Shown here in pieces: positions 9,240 through 17,732 of a stretch of 64,000 nucleotides of DNA. The stretch is taken from assembly GCA_030447505.1 (NCBI GenBank), contig JAUJOT010000010.1, forward strand, positions 91,422 to 155,421, written 5' to 3'. The position numbers and the translations under genes are program-made. The stretch is from Solirubrobacteraceae bacterium. GTDB taxonomy: Bacteria > Actinomycetota > Thermoleophilia > Solirubrobacterales > Solirubrobacteraceae. The notes beneath the pieces were generated by a model that saw only the letters and a list, made by a program, of their open reading frames with translations, searched no databases and was not told where the DNA came from. Every line of letters begins with the position of its first letter. Position 1 is the first letter of the stretch.

Positions 9240-9285
9240 GTTGTGCCGGCCGGCCGCGCTGCAGCGACGTTGGCCTGACCCGCTG

Positions 9286-9360
9286 AGTTCGGCGCCGCTG
9301 AAGCGGATCGTCGCCGACCAGGTGCTCGAGAACCAGGCGCTCAAGGAGATCTATCAAGGA
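9286..9360 (+). pseudogene. IS3-family OrfA fragment
   Basis: The frame reads PLKRIVADQVLENQALKEIYQ, the leucine-zipper segment typical of IS3-family OrfA proteins (consensus like LKRIVADQALENQ-LKE). Neither the HTH start nor the OrfB part is present. The fragment ends where PhoX-like sequence begins in another frame, so it marks a deletion or insertion scar. Confidence 0.5.
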
Positions 9361-9697
9361 CGGTCTAGTCGAGAACCCCGACAACGTCGTCATCGTTCCG
9401 CAGACCCAGGACATCTTCCTGCAGGAGGACAGCCCGGGGGAGCAGTTCATCCGCGGCGTCACGCAGGACGGCGAGATCTACGACTTCGCCCAGACGATCA
9501 CCAACGAGACCGAGTTCTGCGGCGGCTGCTTCGACCCCGACGGTCAGACGCTCTACGTCAACCAGCAGGGCGAGCGCGGGGGGCCGGTCGAGGGGCCGCC
9601 CGGTGGTCAGGCCGTCACCTGCGCGATCTACGGACCGTTCGAGAAGCGCGCGGGGGCCAACAACAAGAACTTCGGCAACGGCCCGAGCCGCGGCTAG
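9355..9697 (+). pseudogene. C-terminal fragment of a PhoX-type alkaline phosphatase
   Basis: An open frame without a start reads KDGLVENPDNVVIVPQTQ, then QFIRGVTQDGEIYDFAQ, TEFCGGCFDPDGQTLYVNQQ and AVTCAIYGPFEKR, ending at TAG 9695. This is the last blades of PhoX/DUF839 phosphatases (motifs RGVT..GEI.DFA and F.PDG.TLFVN.Q). The upstream ~80% including the Tat signal is gone, replaced by an IS3 fragment. It is non-functional and indicates that this neighbourhood once held a third secreted phosphatase. Confidence 0.7.
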
Positions 9698-9710
9698 CGG
9701 CGGCAACGGA

Positions 9711-10157
9711 ATGGCGGGCGGTCAGGGGCTGTCGCGCCGCGCGCAGTTCGGCGCGGGACTCGGCCGCGCGCTCGACGCCCGCTTCGCGCACCAAGACGAA
9801 GACGAAACGGGCCCGGGCGCCCCGATCGCGTTCACCGCTTGGAAAGGGTGGATCGCCGAGCTGCTGCGAGTGGTCGGGCCGGCGGCGGCCCGATCACAGC
9901 GGTGGGCGCGCTACGAGACCGCCTATCTGCACTTCTTCGACTTCCCGGAGCTCGACGTGCGCGACTGCGCACTGCAACTGCGCTTCGAGAGCATCGACGA
10001 TGCGATCGAGGCGCTGGCCGACCCAGCCGGCCCGATCGGCGCCGAAGAGCGGGTTCGCCAGGCGCTGCCGCGTCTGCTGGCGGGCGAGCATCAGCCGCAG
10101 GACGGGGGCCTGTTGATCCAAGCCGCCCACGCGATGCTGTTCGCCCGTCGCCCGTAA
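9711..10157 (+). pseudogene. Remnant B: C-terminal part of a class I methyltransferase-like gene
   Basis: From ATG 9711 the frame reads 148 residues: a short low-complexity start, then WKGWIAELLRVVGPAAARSQ, LHFFDFPELDVRDCALQLRF and GGLLIQAAHAMLFARRP, ending at TAA. The second half is near-identical to remnant A at the window start, so this is a duplicated segment. The Rossmann SAM-binding part expected upstream (GxGxG motif) is absent, so it looks like a truncated gene that gained a new start rather than a complete enzyme. A small stand-alone protein cannot be excluded. Confidence 0.45.
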
Positions 10158-10166
10158 TCGGGGCGC

Positions 10167-11492
10167 TCACGATCTGCCCTCAACCGGCGGGCGGTCAGGC
10201 GGGCGCTGCACCCGGTCACCGGAACCGTCCCGATCGCCTTCGGGTTGCGAGTCGCCAACCAGAGCCGCTGACGACCCCGCCTTCTCGCTCGCCTGCGGCC
10301 CAGCTGCCGGAGCAGTGCTGGCGGCGAGCAGCGCGATGACGGCGGCAAAGGCGACGACGATCACGAGGGCGCCTCGCAACGATGCGGCCTCTGCGACGAA
10401 TCCGATCGCCGGTGGGCCGGCTAGGAATCCGAAGTAGCCGACCGTCGAAGTCGCCGCGATTGCGGTGGCCGGTGCCACGCCGGGGGTGCTCGCGGCCGCC
10501 CGCAGGACCGTGGGCAGGACCGTCGCCAGGCCGGCGCCGACGCAGGCGAAGCCGAGCACCGCGGCGATCGGCGTGTGGATGATGAGCGTCGTCGTCAATC
10601 CCAACGATGCCAGCGCGCCGGCGAAGCGCGTCGATGCCACCGGGCCGAGACGTGCGGTCAACCGGTCGCCGGTGAGCCGTCCGACCGCCATCATGAGCGA
10701 GAAGGCCGCAAAGCCCGCGGACGAGAGCACCGCGTCGGCCTCGAGCGAGCCACGCATGTAGACCACGCTCCAGTCGGCGACCGAGCCTTCCGCCAGGAGG
10801 CCGCAGAACGCCACGAACCCGAGCGCGAACAGCCTGGGCGGTGGCCGGGCGAGGATCGGTCCCACCGTCGAGAGCGCGCTCCCTGGCACGCGCGATCGCA
10901 GATGGGCGACGGCGACGACGCCAACGGCACCGAGGATCGCCGCGCTCACAGCGAAATGGACGAGCGGCGCCACGCCGGCGGCGGCGAACGCTCCGCCGGA
11001 GAGCGCGCCGGCGAGGCCGCCGACGCTGAACGCGCCGTGAAACGAGGCCAGTATCGGACGGTCGTGCTCGCGCTCGATGCCCATGCCCTCATGGTTCATC
11101 GCAACGTCCAACGCCCCGTTGACGGCGCCGATCAGAAACAACGCGGCCGTCAGGCCGACGAGATTGGGAGCCAACGCGATCAGTGGGAGAGCGCCGCAGT
11201 AGAGCGGGACCGCCGGCGCCAGCACGCGATGCGCCCCGACTCGACCGAGCGCCCGGCCCGCGAGCGGCATCGCCACGAGCGCTCCGGCCGCTACGCCGAG
11301 AAGCGCGATACCCAAAGCTCCCTCGCCGAGCCCGAGCCGCTCTTGGACGTCCGGAATCCGCGGCACCCAGCTCGCCAGCACTGCGCCGTTGACGAAGAAG
11401 ACGGCGGTCATACCGCGGCGCCGCTCGGAACCGCCCCGCGCCAGCGGTCGCCGCTCCCCGCGCCGCCATAGGCGCTCGCTCACACGCACCAT
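10167..11492 (-). CDS. MFS transporter (YbjJ-like exporter)
   Basis: About 441 residues with twelve predicted membrane segments: AVFFVNGAVLASWVPRIPDV at the start, GALVAMPLAGRALGRVGAHR (the MFS loop 2-3 motif, G.laGRaldR.G), LFLIGAVNGALDVAMNHEG, then FGLL-type later helices and VGYFGFLAGPPAIGFVAEAA. This pattern is that of the YbjJ/FucP-like MFS group. ATG 11492 leaves a 55-bp gap to the aminotransferase gene upstream; longer in-frame starts would overlap it. The three minus-strand genes (dehydrogenase, aminotransferase, transporter) are probably one operon, so the transporter may export the amino-cyclitol or amino-sugar-type product. Confidence 0.85.
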   Translation of the reverse strand: MVRVSERLWRRGERRPLARGGSERRRGMTAVFFVNGAVLASWVPRIPDVQERLGLGEGALGIALLGVAAGALVAMPLAGRALGRVGAHRVLAPAVPLYCGALPLIALAPNLVGLTAALFLIGAVNGALDVAMNHEGMGIEREHDRPILASFHGAFSVGGLAGALSGGAFAAAGVAPLVHFAVSAAILGAVGVVAVAHLRSRVPGSALSTVGPILARPPPRLFALGFVAFCGLLAEGSVADWSVVYMRGSLEADAVLSSAGFAAFSLMMAVGRLTGDRLTARLGPVASTRFAGALASLGLTTTLIIHTPIAAVLGFACVGAGLATVLPTVLRAAASTPGVAPATAIAATSTVGYFGFLAGPPAIGFVAEAASLRGALVIVVAFAAVIALLAASTAPAAGPQASEKAGSSAALVGDSQPEGDRDGSGDRVQRPPDRPPVEGRS

Positions 11493-11547
11493 GCGAGGTG
11501 GCGCAGGGCCGCGGGCGAGACGGCCGAGACCGGGGCTCGGCTCTCCC

Positions 11548-12807
11548 TCAAGCCGGTACCGCTTCGCCGAGCTCCCACCCGCGAAGCGCCTCGGCGCCGG
11601 CATGCAGCCTCTTGATTGCCGTCGCGATGCTCAGCACGTCAGCCTGGTCCTCCAACAGCACCTCGTGGGAGAAGACGACAGCCAGCTCATACGCGCGCCG
11701 CGCCACCGGAAGGCTGTGCCTGCTCGGGTCGATCGCCGCCCAGTACTCATCGCCCAAACGGTGCCTGCGCTTGGTTCTGGGTTGATAGAGCGCCGACATG
11801 TCAAGCGGGCGGTACGGCGCCCGGAAGGCCACTCCGGTCTCCAGCTGCAGGGCCCGCCGGAACGACCGGACGGACAGCCCCGCGAACGCCAGCGGGTCGT
11901 ACCAGAACACGTAGGCATAGAGATTCCTTCTGGTGACCCGCTCATCGCAGCGCTGCGGCGAGACGCCCGGGATGGCGCCGATCGCGTCGTCGAGGGCAGA
12001 TGCGTTGGCTGCGCGCCGGCGGCATTGATCCTCGAGCCGCTCCAGCTGGCCCACGAGGATCGCCGCCTGCAGCTCGGTCATTCGGTAGTTGCCGCTCTGC
12101 ATCGGCCGCCAGTTCGCTTCTGCGCTTCCAGGGCGGCGCCGGCCACAGTTGCGCAGGCTGTAGAGCCGCTCGTACAGCGAGTCGTCGTCGGTCGTGACGA
12201 AGCCCCCCTCGCCGGCCGTGAGCGTCTTGCTGGCCTGAAAGCTGAAGGCGCCGATGTTCCCCATCGAGCCCACGCCGCGATCGCGCCAGCAGGATCCGTG
12301 GGCGTGAGCACAATCCTCGACCAGGACGAGACCGTGGCGCTCGGCGATCGCGCCGATCGCATCTAGGTCCGCCACGGCTCCGTAGAGATGGACCACGACG
12401 ATCGCCCTGGTCCGGGGCGTGATCGCCGCCGCCACCAGCGCTGGATCGAGGCAGAGCGTCTGAGGACAGACGTCGACGAGCACCGGTATCGCGTTCACGT
12501 CGAGGACGGCGGCCGCCGTCGCCTGCCAAGTGAGCCCGGGCACGATGACCTCGTCGCCGACTCCCACGTCGAGAGCCTCGAAAGCCAGTTGAAGCGCGAC
12601 CGTGCCGTTCGCCACGCACAGCCCGTGCGCGCATGTCTGCAGCCGCGCAAACGACCGCTCGAACGCTCGCTCCATCGGACCCTCGCCGGCCCAGTGGCCG
12701 CTCTCCAGGGCCTTGGCGATCAGCGCGCCCTCGCGGTCGCTCCACACCGGCCAGCGCGCGTGGAGCGCACCGACCGGGTCGCCCCCGAGGATCGCGGGCA
12801 GGCTCAC
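11548..12807 (-). CDS. DegT/DnrJ/EryC1/StrS-family PLP aminotransferase
   Basis: About 419 residues. PLP-binding landmarks are ANGTVALQLAFEAL, the EDCAHAHGSCW aspartate strand and the catalytic Lys in SFQASKTLTAGEGGF. The ILGGDPV start, the CAHAHG and TAGEGG segments, and its partner dehydrogenase are closest in style to 3-amino-5-hydroxybenzoate synthase and scyllo-inosose aminotransferases. The enzyme moves an amino group (usually from Gln or Glu) onto a keto sugar or cyclitol. It starts at GTG 12807, overlapping the dehydrogenase stop by four bases. The exact substrate is unresolved. Confidence 0.88.
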   Translation of the reverse strand: MSLPAILGGDPVGALHARWPVWSDREGALIAKALESGHWAGEGPMERAFERSFARLQTCAHGLCVANGTVALQLAFEALDVGVGDEVIVPGLTWQATAAAVLDVNAIPVLVDVCPQTLCLDPALVAAAITPRTRAIVVVHLYGAVADLDAIGAIAERHGLVLVEDCAHAHGSCWRDRGVGSMGNIGAFSFQASKTLTAGEGGFVTTDDDSLYERLYSLRNCGRRRPGSAEANWRPMQSGNYRMTELQAAILVGQLERLEDQCRRRAANASALDDAIGAIPGVSPQRCDERVTRRNLYAYVFWYDPLAFAGLSVRSFRRALQLETGVAFRAPYRPLDMSALYQPRTKRRHRLGDEYWAAIDPSRHSLPVARRAYELAVVFSHEVLLEDQADVLSIATAIKRLHAGAEALRGWELGEAVPA

Positions 12808-13964
12808 GCAACCCCTGCCAGTCGCGGGCTTGGCACGCCCGCGGCCATCTCTTCGCCTGGCCCGGCACCGCCCTGCGCGTTCAGCGTCTCCTCTTCGGAG
12901 GTCGGTGCCATGGCGACGGCGCAATCGGTCTGCGCCGAGCGGTACAGCCCTTCGACCACGCGCTGGATGACGAGTCCTTCACGCGGCGTCGCCAGCGCGC
13001 TGTCGTCAGCCGAGCCCGTACGGCACATGTCCACGAACTGGCTGGCCTGCGCGACGTATGGATCGGCGCTGCCGGGCTGCTGCGAGACCGGTGTCGTGTC
13101 AAGCAGGGTCCCGTGCCGCTCCTGGTAGATCCGCAGCGGGAAGAGATCCGCGCCGCCGTGGTTGCCCATCAGCGACACCTGCGTGGTCTCGGTCGGCTCG
13201 ATGTTGGCTGCAAACGACGTCTCCAGCATGAGCGAGGCGCCGTTGACGAAGCGAACCACGCCCACGGCCATGTCCTCGACGGCATACGTCTGCCAGTCCC
13301 ACTCCCCCCACAAACCGACCCCGTCTCGGTTGCCGATGCGCAGGTGGGTGGCGCCGAGGACGACCGACGGCTCCGGGTAGCCCATCAGGTACAGGGCGGT
13401 GTCGAGCACATGCACGCCGATGTCGATCAGCGGGCCACCGCCCTGCCCCGCCTGCTCGGCGAACGCGATCCACCCGGGGATGCCGCGCCGGCGCAGCGCA
13501 TGCGCCCGCGCGGCGTAGATGTCGCCGAGCTCACCTCCATCGATGAACCGCTTGAGTGTCTGGGCTTCTGCACTGTGGCGGTATTGAAAGCCGAAGCGCA
13601 GGAAGGTCCCCGTCACGCGAGCGGTGACCGCCATGCGCTCCGCCTCCGCGACCGACGTCGCCGGGGGCTTCTCGCACAGCACATGGCAGCCGGCTCGCAT
13701 CGCAGCGATGGCCGCGTCTGCGTGGTGGCAGTTGGGGACGCACACGCTGACGGCATCGAGATCGGCGTCGGCGAGCATGTCGGCATAGCTGCCGTACGAA
13801 CGCGGGATTCCGAACACCCGGGCACACTGCTCGGCGCGGTCTCTGCGAACGTCGGCGACCGCTACTACCTGAGCGCGCGGGGCGCATTCCGCATATGCCG
13901 GTATGTGCCGCTTCGAGGCGATCTCACCACAGCCGATCACGCCGACTTGCAAGGGACGGTCCAT
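12804..13964 (-). CDS. Gfo/Idh/MocA-family NAD(P)-dependent oxidoreductase
   Basis: About 386 residues. The Rossmann start is VGVIGCGEIASKRHIPAY, with the cofactor-pocket EKP in HVLCEKPPA (the conserved Lys of the family), and later GGPLIDIGVHVLDTALYLMG with the Asp-x3-His catalytic pattern. ATG 13964 is preferred because GGGAG sits five bases upstream; ATG 13982 is in frame. It probably oxidises a cyclitol or sugar to the ketone used by the overlapping aminotransferase. The paired arrangement matches inosose or AHBA-type amino-group installation modules. Confidence 0.87.
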   Translation of the reverse strand: MDRPLQVGVIGCGEIASKRHIPAYAECAPRAQVVAVADVRRDRAEQCARVFGIPRSYGSYADMLADADLDAVSVCVPNCHHADAAIAAMRAGCHVLCEKPPATSVAEAERMAVTARVTGTFLRFGFQYRHSAEAQTLKRFIDGGELGDIYAARAHALRRRGIPGWIAFAEQAGQGGGPLIDIGVHVLDTALYLMGYPEPSVVLGATHLRIGNRDGVGLWGEWDWQTYAVEDMAVGVVRFVNGASLMLETSFAANIEPTETTQVSLMGNHGGADLFPLRIYQERHGTLLDTTPVSQQPGSADPYVAQASQFVDMCRTGSADDSALATPREGLVIQRVVEGLYRSAQTDCAVAMAPTSEEETLNAQGGAGPGEEMAAGVPSPRLAGVA

Positions 13965-14199
13965 CGGTTCTCCCGTGGTCATCGATCAAATCCGGTCCGC
14001 CCCGAGGGCGTGGCTTCGAGGGTACCTGGCCGTAATCGGATCTCGTGACGATGCTGTAGTCGCGGCGATCACGATCGATTAGCGTCAGCGAACGCAACTG
14101 ACGACATTCGGCGAGGACGTCCGTGAGCCGGTGTTACGCCCGATCGGCTGCGGCGTGCGTCGTCGACGAGGGGCGCGTCAGCCGTCGGCGCCGCCGGAG

Positions 14200-14440
14200 C
14201 TCGGATCAACGAGAAGCACCCCGTCCGCTGTCGCCCGGACGTCGAGCCTCGAGCGCCTCCGCGCGTTGCTGCAGCGCGAGGTCGTATGTCGCGAAGGTGT
14301 GTTCGCGAACGTATGCCGATGCTCCGCGGTGAACGACCACCTCCGCCATCGCTGCAGAAGGCATGTTGCGGATGCAAGCGCCGCCAGCGTCTGGCGATGT
14401 TGCCCTGCGGTGACGCGCGTGTGACTTTGAGACGCGGTAC
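14200..14440 (-). pseudogene. Decayed 5' copy of the glycerophosphodiesterase gene
   Basis: On the minus strand one frame reads [20 protein letters not shown] then ALQQRAEALE, and an adjacent frame continues with [14 protein letters not shown]. Together these match residues ~16-60 of the intact GDPD at 335-1075, with one frameshift. The match ends after the first metal-binding segment. Similarity also extends upstream (the shared caacatcgccaga-like stretch and the gtgtgact..tgagacgcg stretch), so promoter and gene start were duplicated together, perhaps with the methyltransferase remnants. Confidence 0.75.
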
Positions 14441-14480
14441 AGCGCGAGCGAGCGGGCACACGACGAGCGGCCGCGCATCC

Positions 14481-14519
14481 GGTAACCGTTCGTTCACAGA
14501 TTTGTCACCAGCTCGTGAC
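14481..14519 (+). promoter_or_regulatory. Candidate PHO box array (four 11-bp units)
   Basis: ggtaac (14481), gttcac (14492), tgtcac (14503) and cgtgac (14514) are spaced exactly 11 bases apart. The period and GTTCAC-like core match actinobacterial PhoP-binding direct repeats. The site lies between the decayed GDPD copy (minus) and tatA plus the secreted phosphodiesterase genes (plus), about 150 bp from the tatA start. Confidence 0.5.
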
Positions 14520-14672
14520 AGGCGCGCGCGGGGGCGGCGCCAGCCTTTGCCCCATCAAGACGCGTCGCCTGATCGCGCTCGCGTTCGTCCATCGCCCGTA
14601 CTGAGCGAGCTCCGGCCGCGCAAGAGCGGCACGCGGCTGACCTACTGCCACAGAACCCGTCAGGAGACAACG

Positions 14673-14870
14673 ATGCCGAACATCGGACCGATGGAGCTCA
14701 TCATCGTGCTGGTACTCGCGCTGCTCATCCTTGGGCCCAAGCGGCTGCCCGACGCCGGACGATCGCTCGGCCGCGGGATGCGCGAGTTCAAGGACTCGCT
14801 GACGGGCGGCGACGCACAAGAGCGCCGTGCCGTGTCTGAGGCCCAGCCCGAGCGGGCCGCCCGGGATTGA
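14673..14870 (+). CDS. tatA: Twin-arginine translocase subunit TatA
   Basis: A 65-residue protein with the TatA layout: a short N-terminus (MPNIGPMEL), a single membrane helix (LIIVLVLALLILGP), a hinge, an amphipathic helix (KRLPDAGRSLGRGMREFKDS) and an acidic polar tail. An AGGAGA site precedes the ATG. With TatC it forms the pore for folded proteins such as PhoD (1318), whose signal is twin-arginine. Its location among secreted phosphatases, downstream of a PHO-box-like array, suggests a dedicated phosphate-starvation TatA copy; this is an inference. Confidence 0.92.
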   Translation: MPNIGPMELIIVLVLALLILGPKRLPDAGRSLGRGMREFKDSLTGGDAQERRAVSEAQPERAARD

Positions 14871-14930
14871 CGCCCTGCAGCCCCCGAGCTGTCCCTGGGT
14901 TTCCGCGTTCCGCGACAGGAGGTTTCCAAG

Positions 14931-15932
14931 ATGATCCGCCGCTGTCTCGTAGCGCTCGCCGCCACGCTCGCGAGCGTCCTCGCCGTGCCCGTCGTCGCGC
15001 CGGCGGCGATCGAGGAGTCACCGCCCGGGCAGGTGCTGGTGATCGATGCGAACCTGCAGGAGGGCTTCCGGCTGCCCGACGTCGAGGATCCGACGGATAT
15101 GCGCAACTTCGTGCGCGCGATCGACGCGACGGTGCCGTATGACTTCGCACCCGACGTGCTGCTGTTGCAGGAGATTCGCCGGACGAGCGCCGAGAACGTC
15201 GCCGAGCTGCTCGGCGAGGCGTACGGCCATGGCTTCGCGGTCGCCGTCGACCCGGGCGAGCACCCGTGGGTGGGCGCGGCGGTCCGCGACACCACGGTCG
15301 TCTACAACGAGACGACGATGCGCCTGGAGGACGACGGCGGCTTCGTAGCCACGACCAACCGCGCGGGCCGCGCCAAGGACAACGCCTACGCGCTGCTCAA
15401 GGAGCGCCGCGGCGGACTGCGGGTGCCGGTCATCAGCCTGCACTGGGCGCACCGCGGCGACTCGGTCGCGCAGGCCCGCGACATGGTCGAGCTGCTCGAC
15501 AGCAAGTACCCGTCGCCGTCGCGGCGCCAGGTCGAGATCGTGGCCGGCGACTTCAACGTCAAGCGCTGCATCGGCGGGGAGTCCTGGAAGAGCGAGCAGC
15601 TCGGCTGTGAGGAGCAGGACTGGTACCGCGTCTTCACGGCCGAGCACGGCTACAGCGACGCGGTGCTGGCGGCGAGTCCGGAGGAGATCGCGCAGGCCCA
15701 GCTCGACGACGTCGCGCGGATCGACTTCCTGTTTGCCCGCGGCGCCGTGCACGATGCCGGAAGCGATCTTGCCACCAAGCGCGAGCTCCGCCGGCACGAG
15801 CAGTGCGCGGGCGTCAACGACGAGTACTTCAAGGCCGGCCGTGGCAGCGAGGCGCCGGAGCCCTGCCGATCGCTGTTCTACACCGACCATCGGCTCGTCT
15901 GGGCGCTCGTCGGCATGTCCACCGGCCCTTAG
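14931..15932 (+). CDS. Secreted endonuclease/exonuclease/phosphatase-fold protein
   Basis: A 333-residue protein with a signal peptide (MIRRCLVALAATLASVLAVP, cleavage near APAA). The mature domain is EEP-fold: VIDANLQEG (Asn), DVLLLQEIRRT (catalytic Glu), ISLHWAHRGD, VAGDFNVKRC (Asp/Asn), RIDFLFARG and YTDHRLVWALV (general-base Asp-His). Extracellular members hydrolyse DNA, phosphoinositides or other phosphodiesters. It has a GGAGG site before the ATG, 60 bp after tatA. A truncated relative lies at 5255. Context supports release of phosphate from nucleic acid or lipid. Confidence 0.85.
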   Translation: MIRRCLVALAATLASVLAVPVVAPAAIEESPPGQVLVIDANLQEGFRLPDVEDPTDMRNFVRAIDATVPYDFAPDVLLLQEIRRTSAENVAELLGEAYGHGFAVAVDPGEHPWVGAAVRDTTVVYNETTMRLEDDGGFVATTNRAGRAKDNAYALLKERRGGLRVPVISLHWAHRGDSVAQARDMVELLDSKYPSPSRRQVEIVAGDFNVKRCIGGESWKSEQLGCEEQDWYRVFTAEHGYSDAVLAASPEEIAQAQLDDVARIDFLFARGAVHDAGSDLATKRELRRHEQCAGVNDEYFKAGRGSEAPEPCRSLFYTDHRLVWALVGMSTGP

Positions 15933-16009
15933 CGAAGAAGGCTTGGCGGGACCACGCGCGGCCGGCGTGTCGCGGCTGTCCCTGTAACCCCGATCGAGGA
16001 GTCGCTCAA

Positions 16010-17323
16010 ATGAGAACCAGATCCGCCCGCTTTCTGTCGCTGATCGCCGTCGCGCTGGTGGTTGCGGCGGTGCTCGCGCCGGCGCCCGCCTCGGCCGAGC
16101 GACGCGCCAAGCACGTCGTGCTCGTCGACTGGGACGGATTCGACCCCGACTACCTGACGCGCGCGGAGATGCCCCACCTGCGCCGGCTCGTCAGGCGCGG
16201 CAGCCTCTCGATCGCGAGCAGCACCTTCCACACCGTTTCCAATCCGGCGCGTGCGTCGATGTCGACGGGCGCCTACCCCGAGATCCACGACAACGCCGCG
16301 TACTACTTCGATCCGTTCGCCAACCGCGCGCGCGGGCAGGAGCGCTTCCTGGCGGCCGAGACGATCGCCGAGGCGCTGGCGGCCGAGGGTCGCACGATCG
16401 CGTCGGTGCAGTGGTACATGGTCCAGAACCACGGGGTCAGATACGGCGATCCGGAGCACCTCTACGTGCAGCCCGGTGGCGACTTCGGCCGGCGCGTCGA
16501 TGTCGCGATCGACATCCTCCACGGGCGCCCGGTCGACTCAGGCGGGCAGCAGATCAGCGTCCCGAAGATCCCGGACCTGCTGGCGGTCTACAGCGACGGC
16601 CCCGACTCTCTCGGGCATCGCCGAGGCGCCGAGTCGCCCGCGATGGCGGAGTTGCTGGAGAAGATGGACCGCGACCTCGGCCGGCTCGTGCAGGCCACCA
16701 AGGACGTCGGCATCTACGGCGAGACCGCGTTCATGCTGACCTCCGACCACGGCATGACGAGCTGGAGCAAGACGCTGCTGCCGCAGGTCCTCGCCGCGAT
16801 CTCCGCCGCCGGCTACCGCCCTGAGATCGTCACCCCGGGGCGCTCGCCCGCCGCCGACACGGAAGTCGTGATCGTCCCCAACGCCGTCCGCCAGGGCGAC
16901 ATCACGCTGCGCGGCCGGGCCGCGACCGCGGACGGCCGGAAGGACGTGCGCGCCGCGCTCGAGTCGTTGTCTCCGACCTACATCAGCGAGGTGCTCGACG
17001 AGTCCGAGCACCGCGCCCTGCGTGCCAGCCGCAAGCTGGGCGACCTCAGCGCCGAGGCGCAGCCGCCGTACGGGTTCGCGCTCTCCGAGCCACCGGCCGG
17101 TGAGACGCGCGGCTCGCACGGCAGCCGCGCCGAGCTGCAGGTCCCCTTCCTGCTCTCCGGCGCCGGGATCCGCCGCGCCGTCAAGCCATCCGATCCCGTG
17201 CTGGTGGACGTTGCTCCGACGATCGCCGCGCTGCTCGGCACCCGTCCTCCCGGCGAGGCTCAGGGACGCGCGCTGCGCGAGGCGCTCGGGCCGGCGGCAC
17301 CCCAACGCGCGGCCGGCCGCTGA
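16010..17323 (+). CDS. Secreted type I phosphodiesterase/nucleotide pyrophosphatase
   Basis: About 437 residues with a signal peptide (RFLSLIAVALVVAAVLAPAP, then ASA). The alkaline-phosphatase-superfamily core has HVVLVDWDGFDPDYL (first metal Asp), the nucleophile segment TFHTVSNPARASMSTG (Thr or Ser), YSDGPDSLGHRRG (Asp/His metal ligands), MLTSDHGMT (Asp-His) and a late GSHGSRAELQVPFLLSG. These enzymes cleave nucleotide or phospholipid diesters outside the cell. ATG 16010 follows a GAGGAG site. It ends the tatA-EEP-phosphodiesterase run, probably one transcript. Confidence 0.85.
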   Translation: MRTRSARFLSLIAVALVVAAVLAPAPASAERRAKHVVLVDWDGFDPDYLTRAEMPHLRRLVRRGSLSIASSTFHTVSNPARASMSTGAYPEIHDNAAYYFDPFANRARGQERFLAAETIAEALAAEGRTIASVQWYMVQNHGVRYGDPEHLYVQPGGDFGRRVDVAIDILHGRPVDSGGQQISVPKIPDLLAVYSDGPDSLGHRRGAESPAMAELLEKMDRDLGRLVQATKDVGIYGETAFMLTSDHGMTSWSKTLLPQVLAAISAAGYRPEIVTPGRSPAADTEVVIVPNAVRQGDITLRGRAATADGRKDVRAALESLSPTYISEVLDESEHRALRASRKLGDLSAEAQPPYGFALSEPPAGETRGSHGSRAELQVPFLLSGAGIRRAVKPSDPVLVDVAPTIAALLGTRPPGEAQGRALREALGPAAPQRAAGR

Positions 17324-17334
17324 GACCGGCTCAG

Positions 17335-17652
17335 GTGCGGGCTCGCGCGTCTCGCTCAGGCCCCATGGCTTGGCGTAGGGCCGCACGGCTTGCCGTGGCG
17401 GCGGGCGGAAGGTCGCGGATCTTCGGCTGGCTCTACGTTGTCGCCACCCGCGAGGCCTTCCGGCTGTGCGAGCGCGAGCGACGCCACCTCCACCTCGAAA
17501 CGATGCTCCCGCAAGGATCCTGGGACGCCGTCATCGCCGACGCGTTCTCGATCGACGACATCCTCGAGGCTCGCGAGGCGCTTCAGATCCTCGCCGGCCT
17601 CCCGGAGCGCCAGCGCGGCGACCTGACCCTCCTGGTCGCGCGCTTCAACTGA
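17335..17652 (+). pseudogene. Middle fragment of a sigma-70-like factor
   Basis: The frame reads GRSRIFGWLYVVATREAFRL, then a linker with SIDDILEAREALQILAGLPE and RQRGDLTLLVARFN before TGA. This is region 2 end, linker and the beginning of region 4 of a sigma-70-family protein. The region-2 start and the region-4 HTH are absent. A complementary C-terminal piece of the same family (VAGFSYREIAQMTGGRTHTN onward) lies at 35418-35570. It is judged non-functional. Confidence 0.65.
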
Positions 17653-17732
17653 GCTGCCTGAGCGAGCAGGTCGGCCACCGCCACGACGCCGCGCCGGACC
17701 TCCGTAAGCGTCCTGCCGCACCGCGAGACGAC

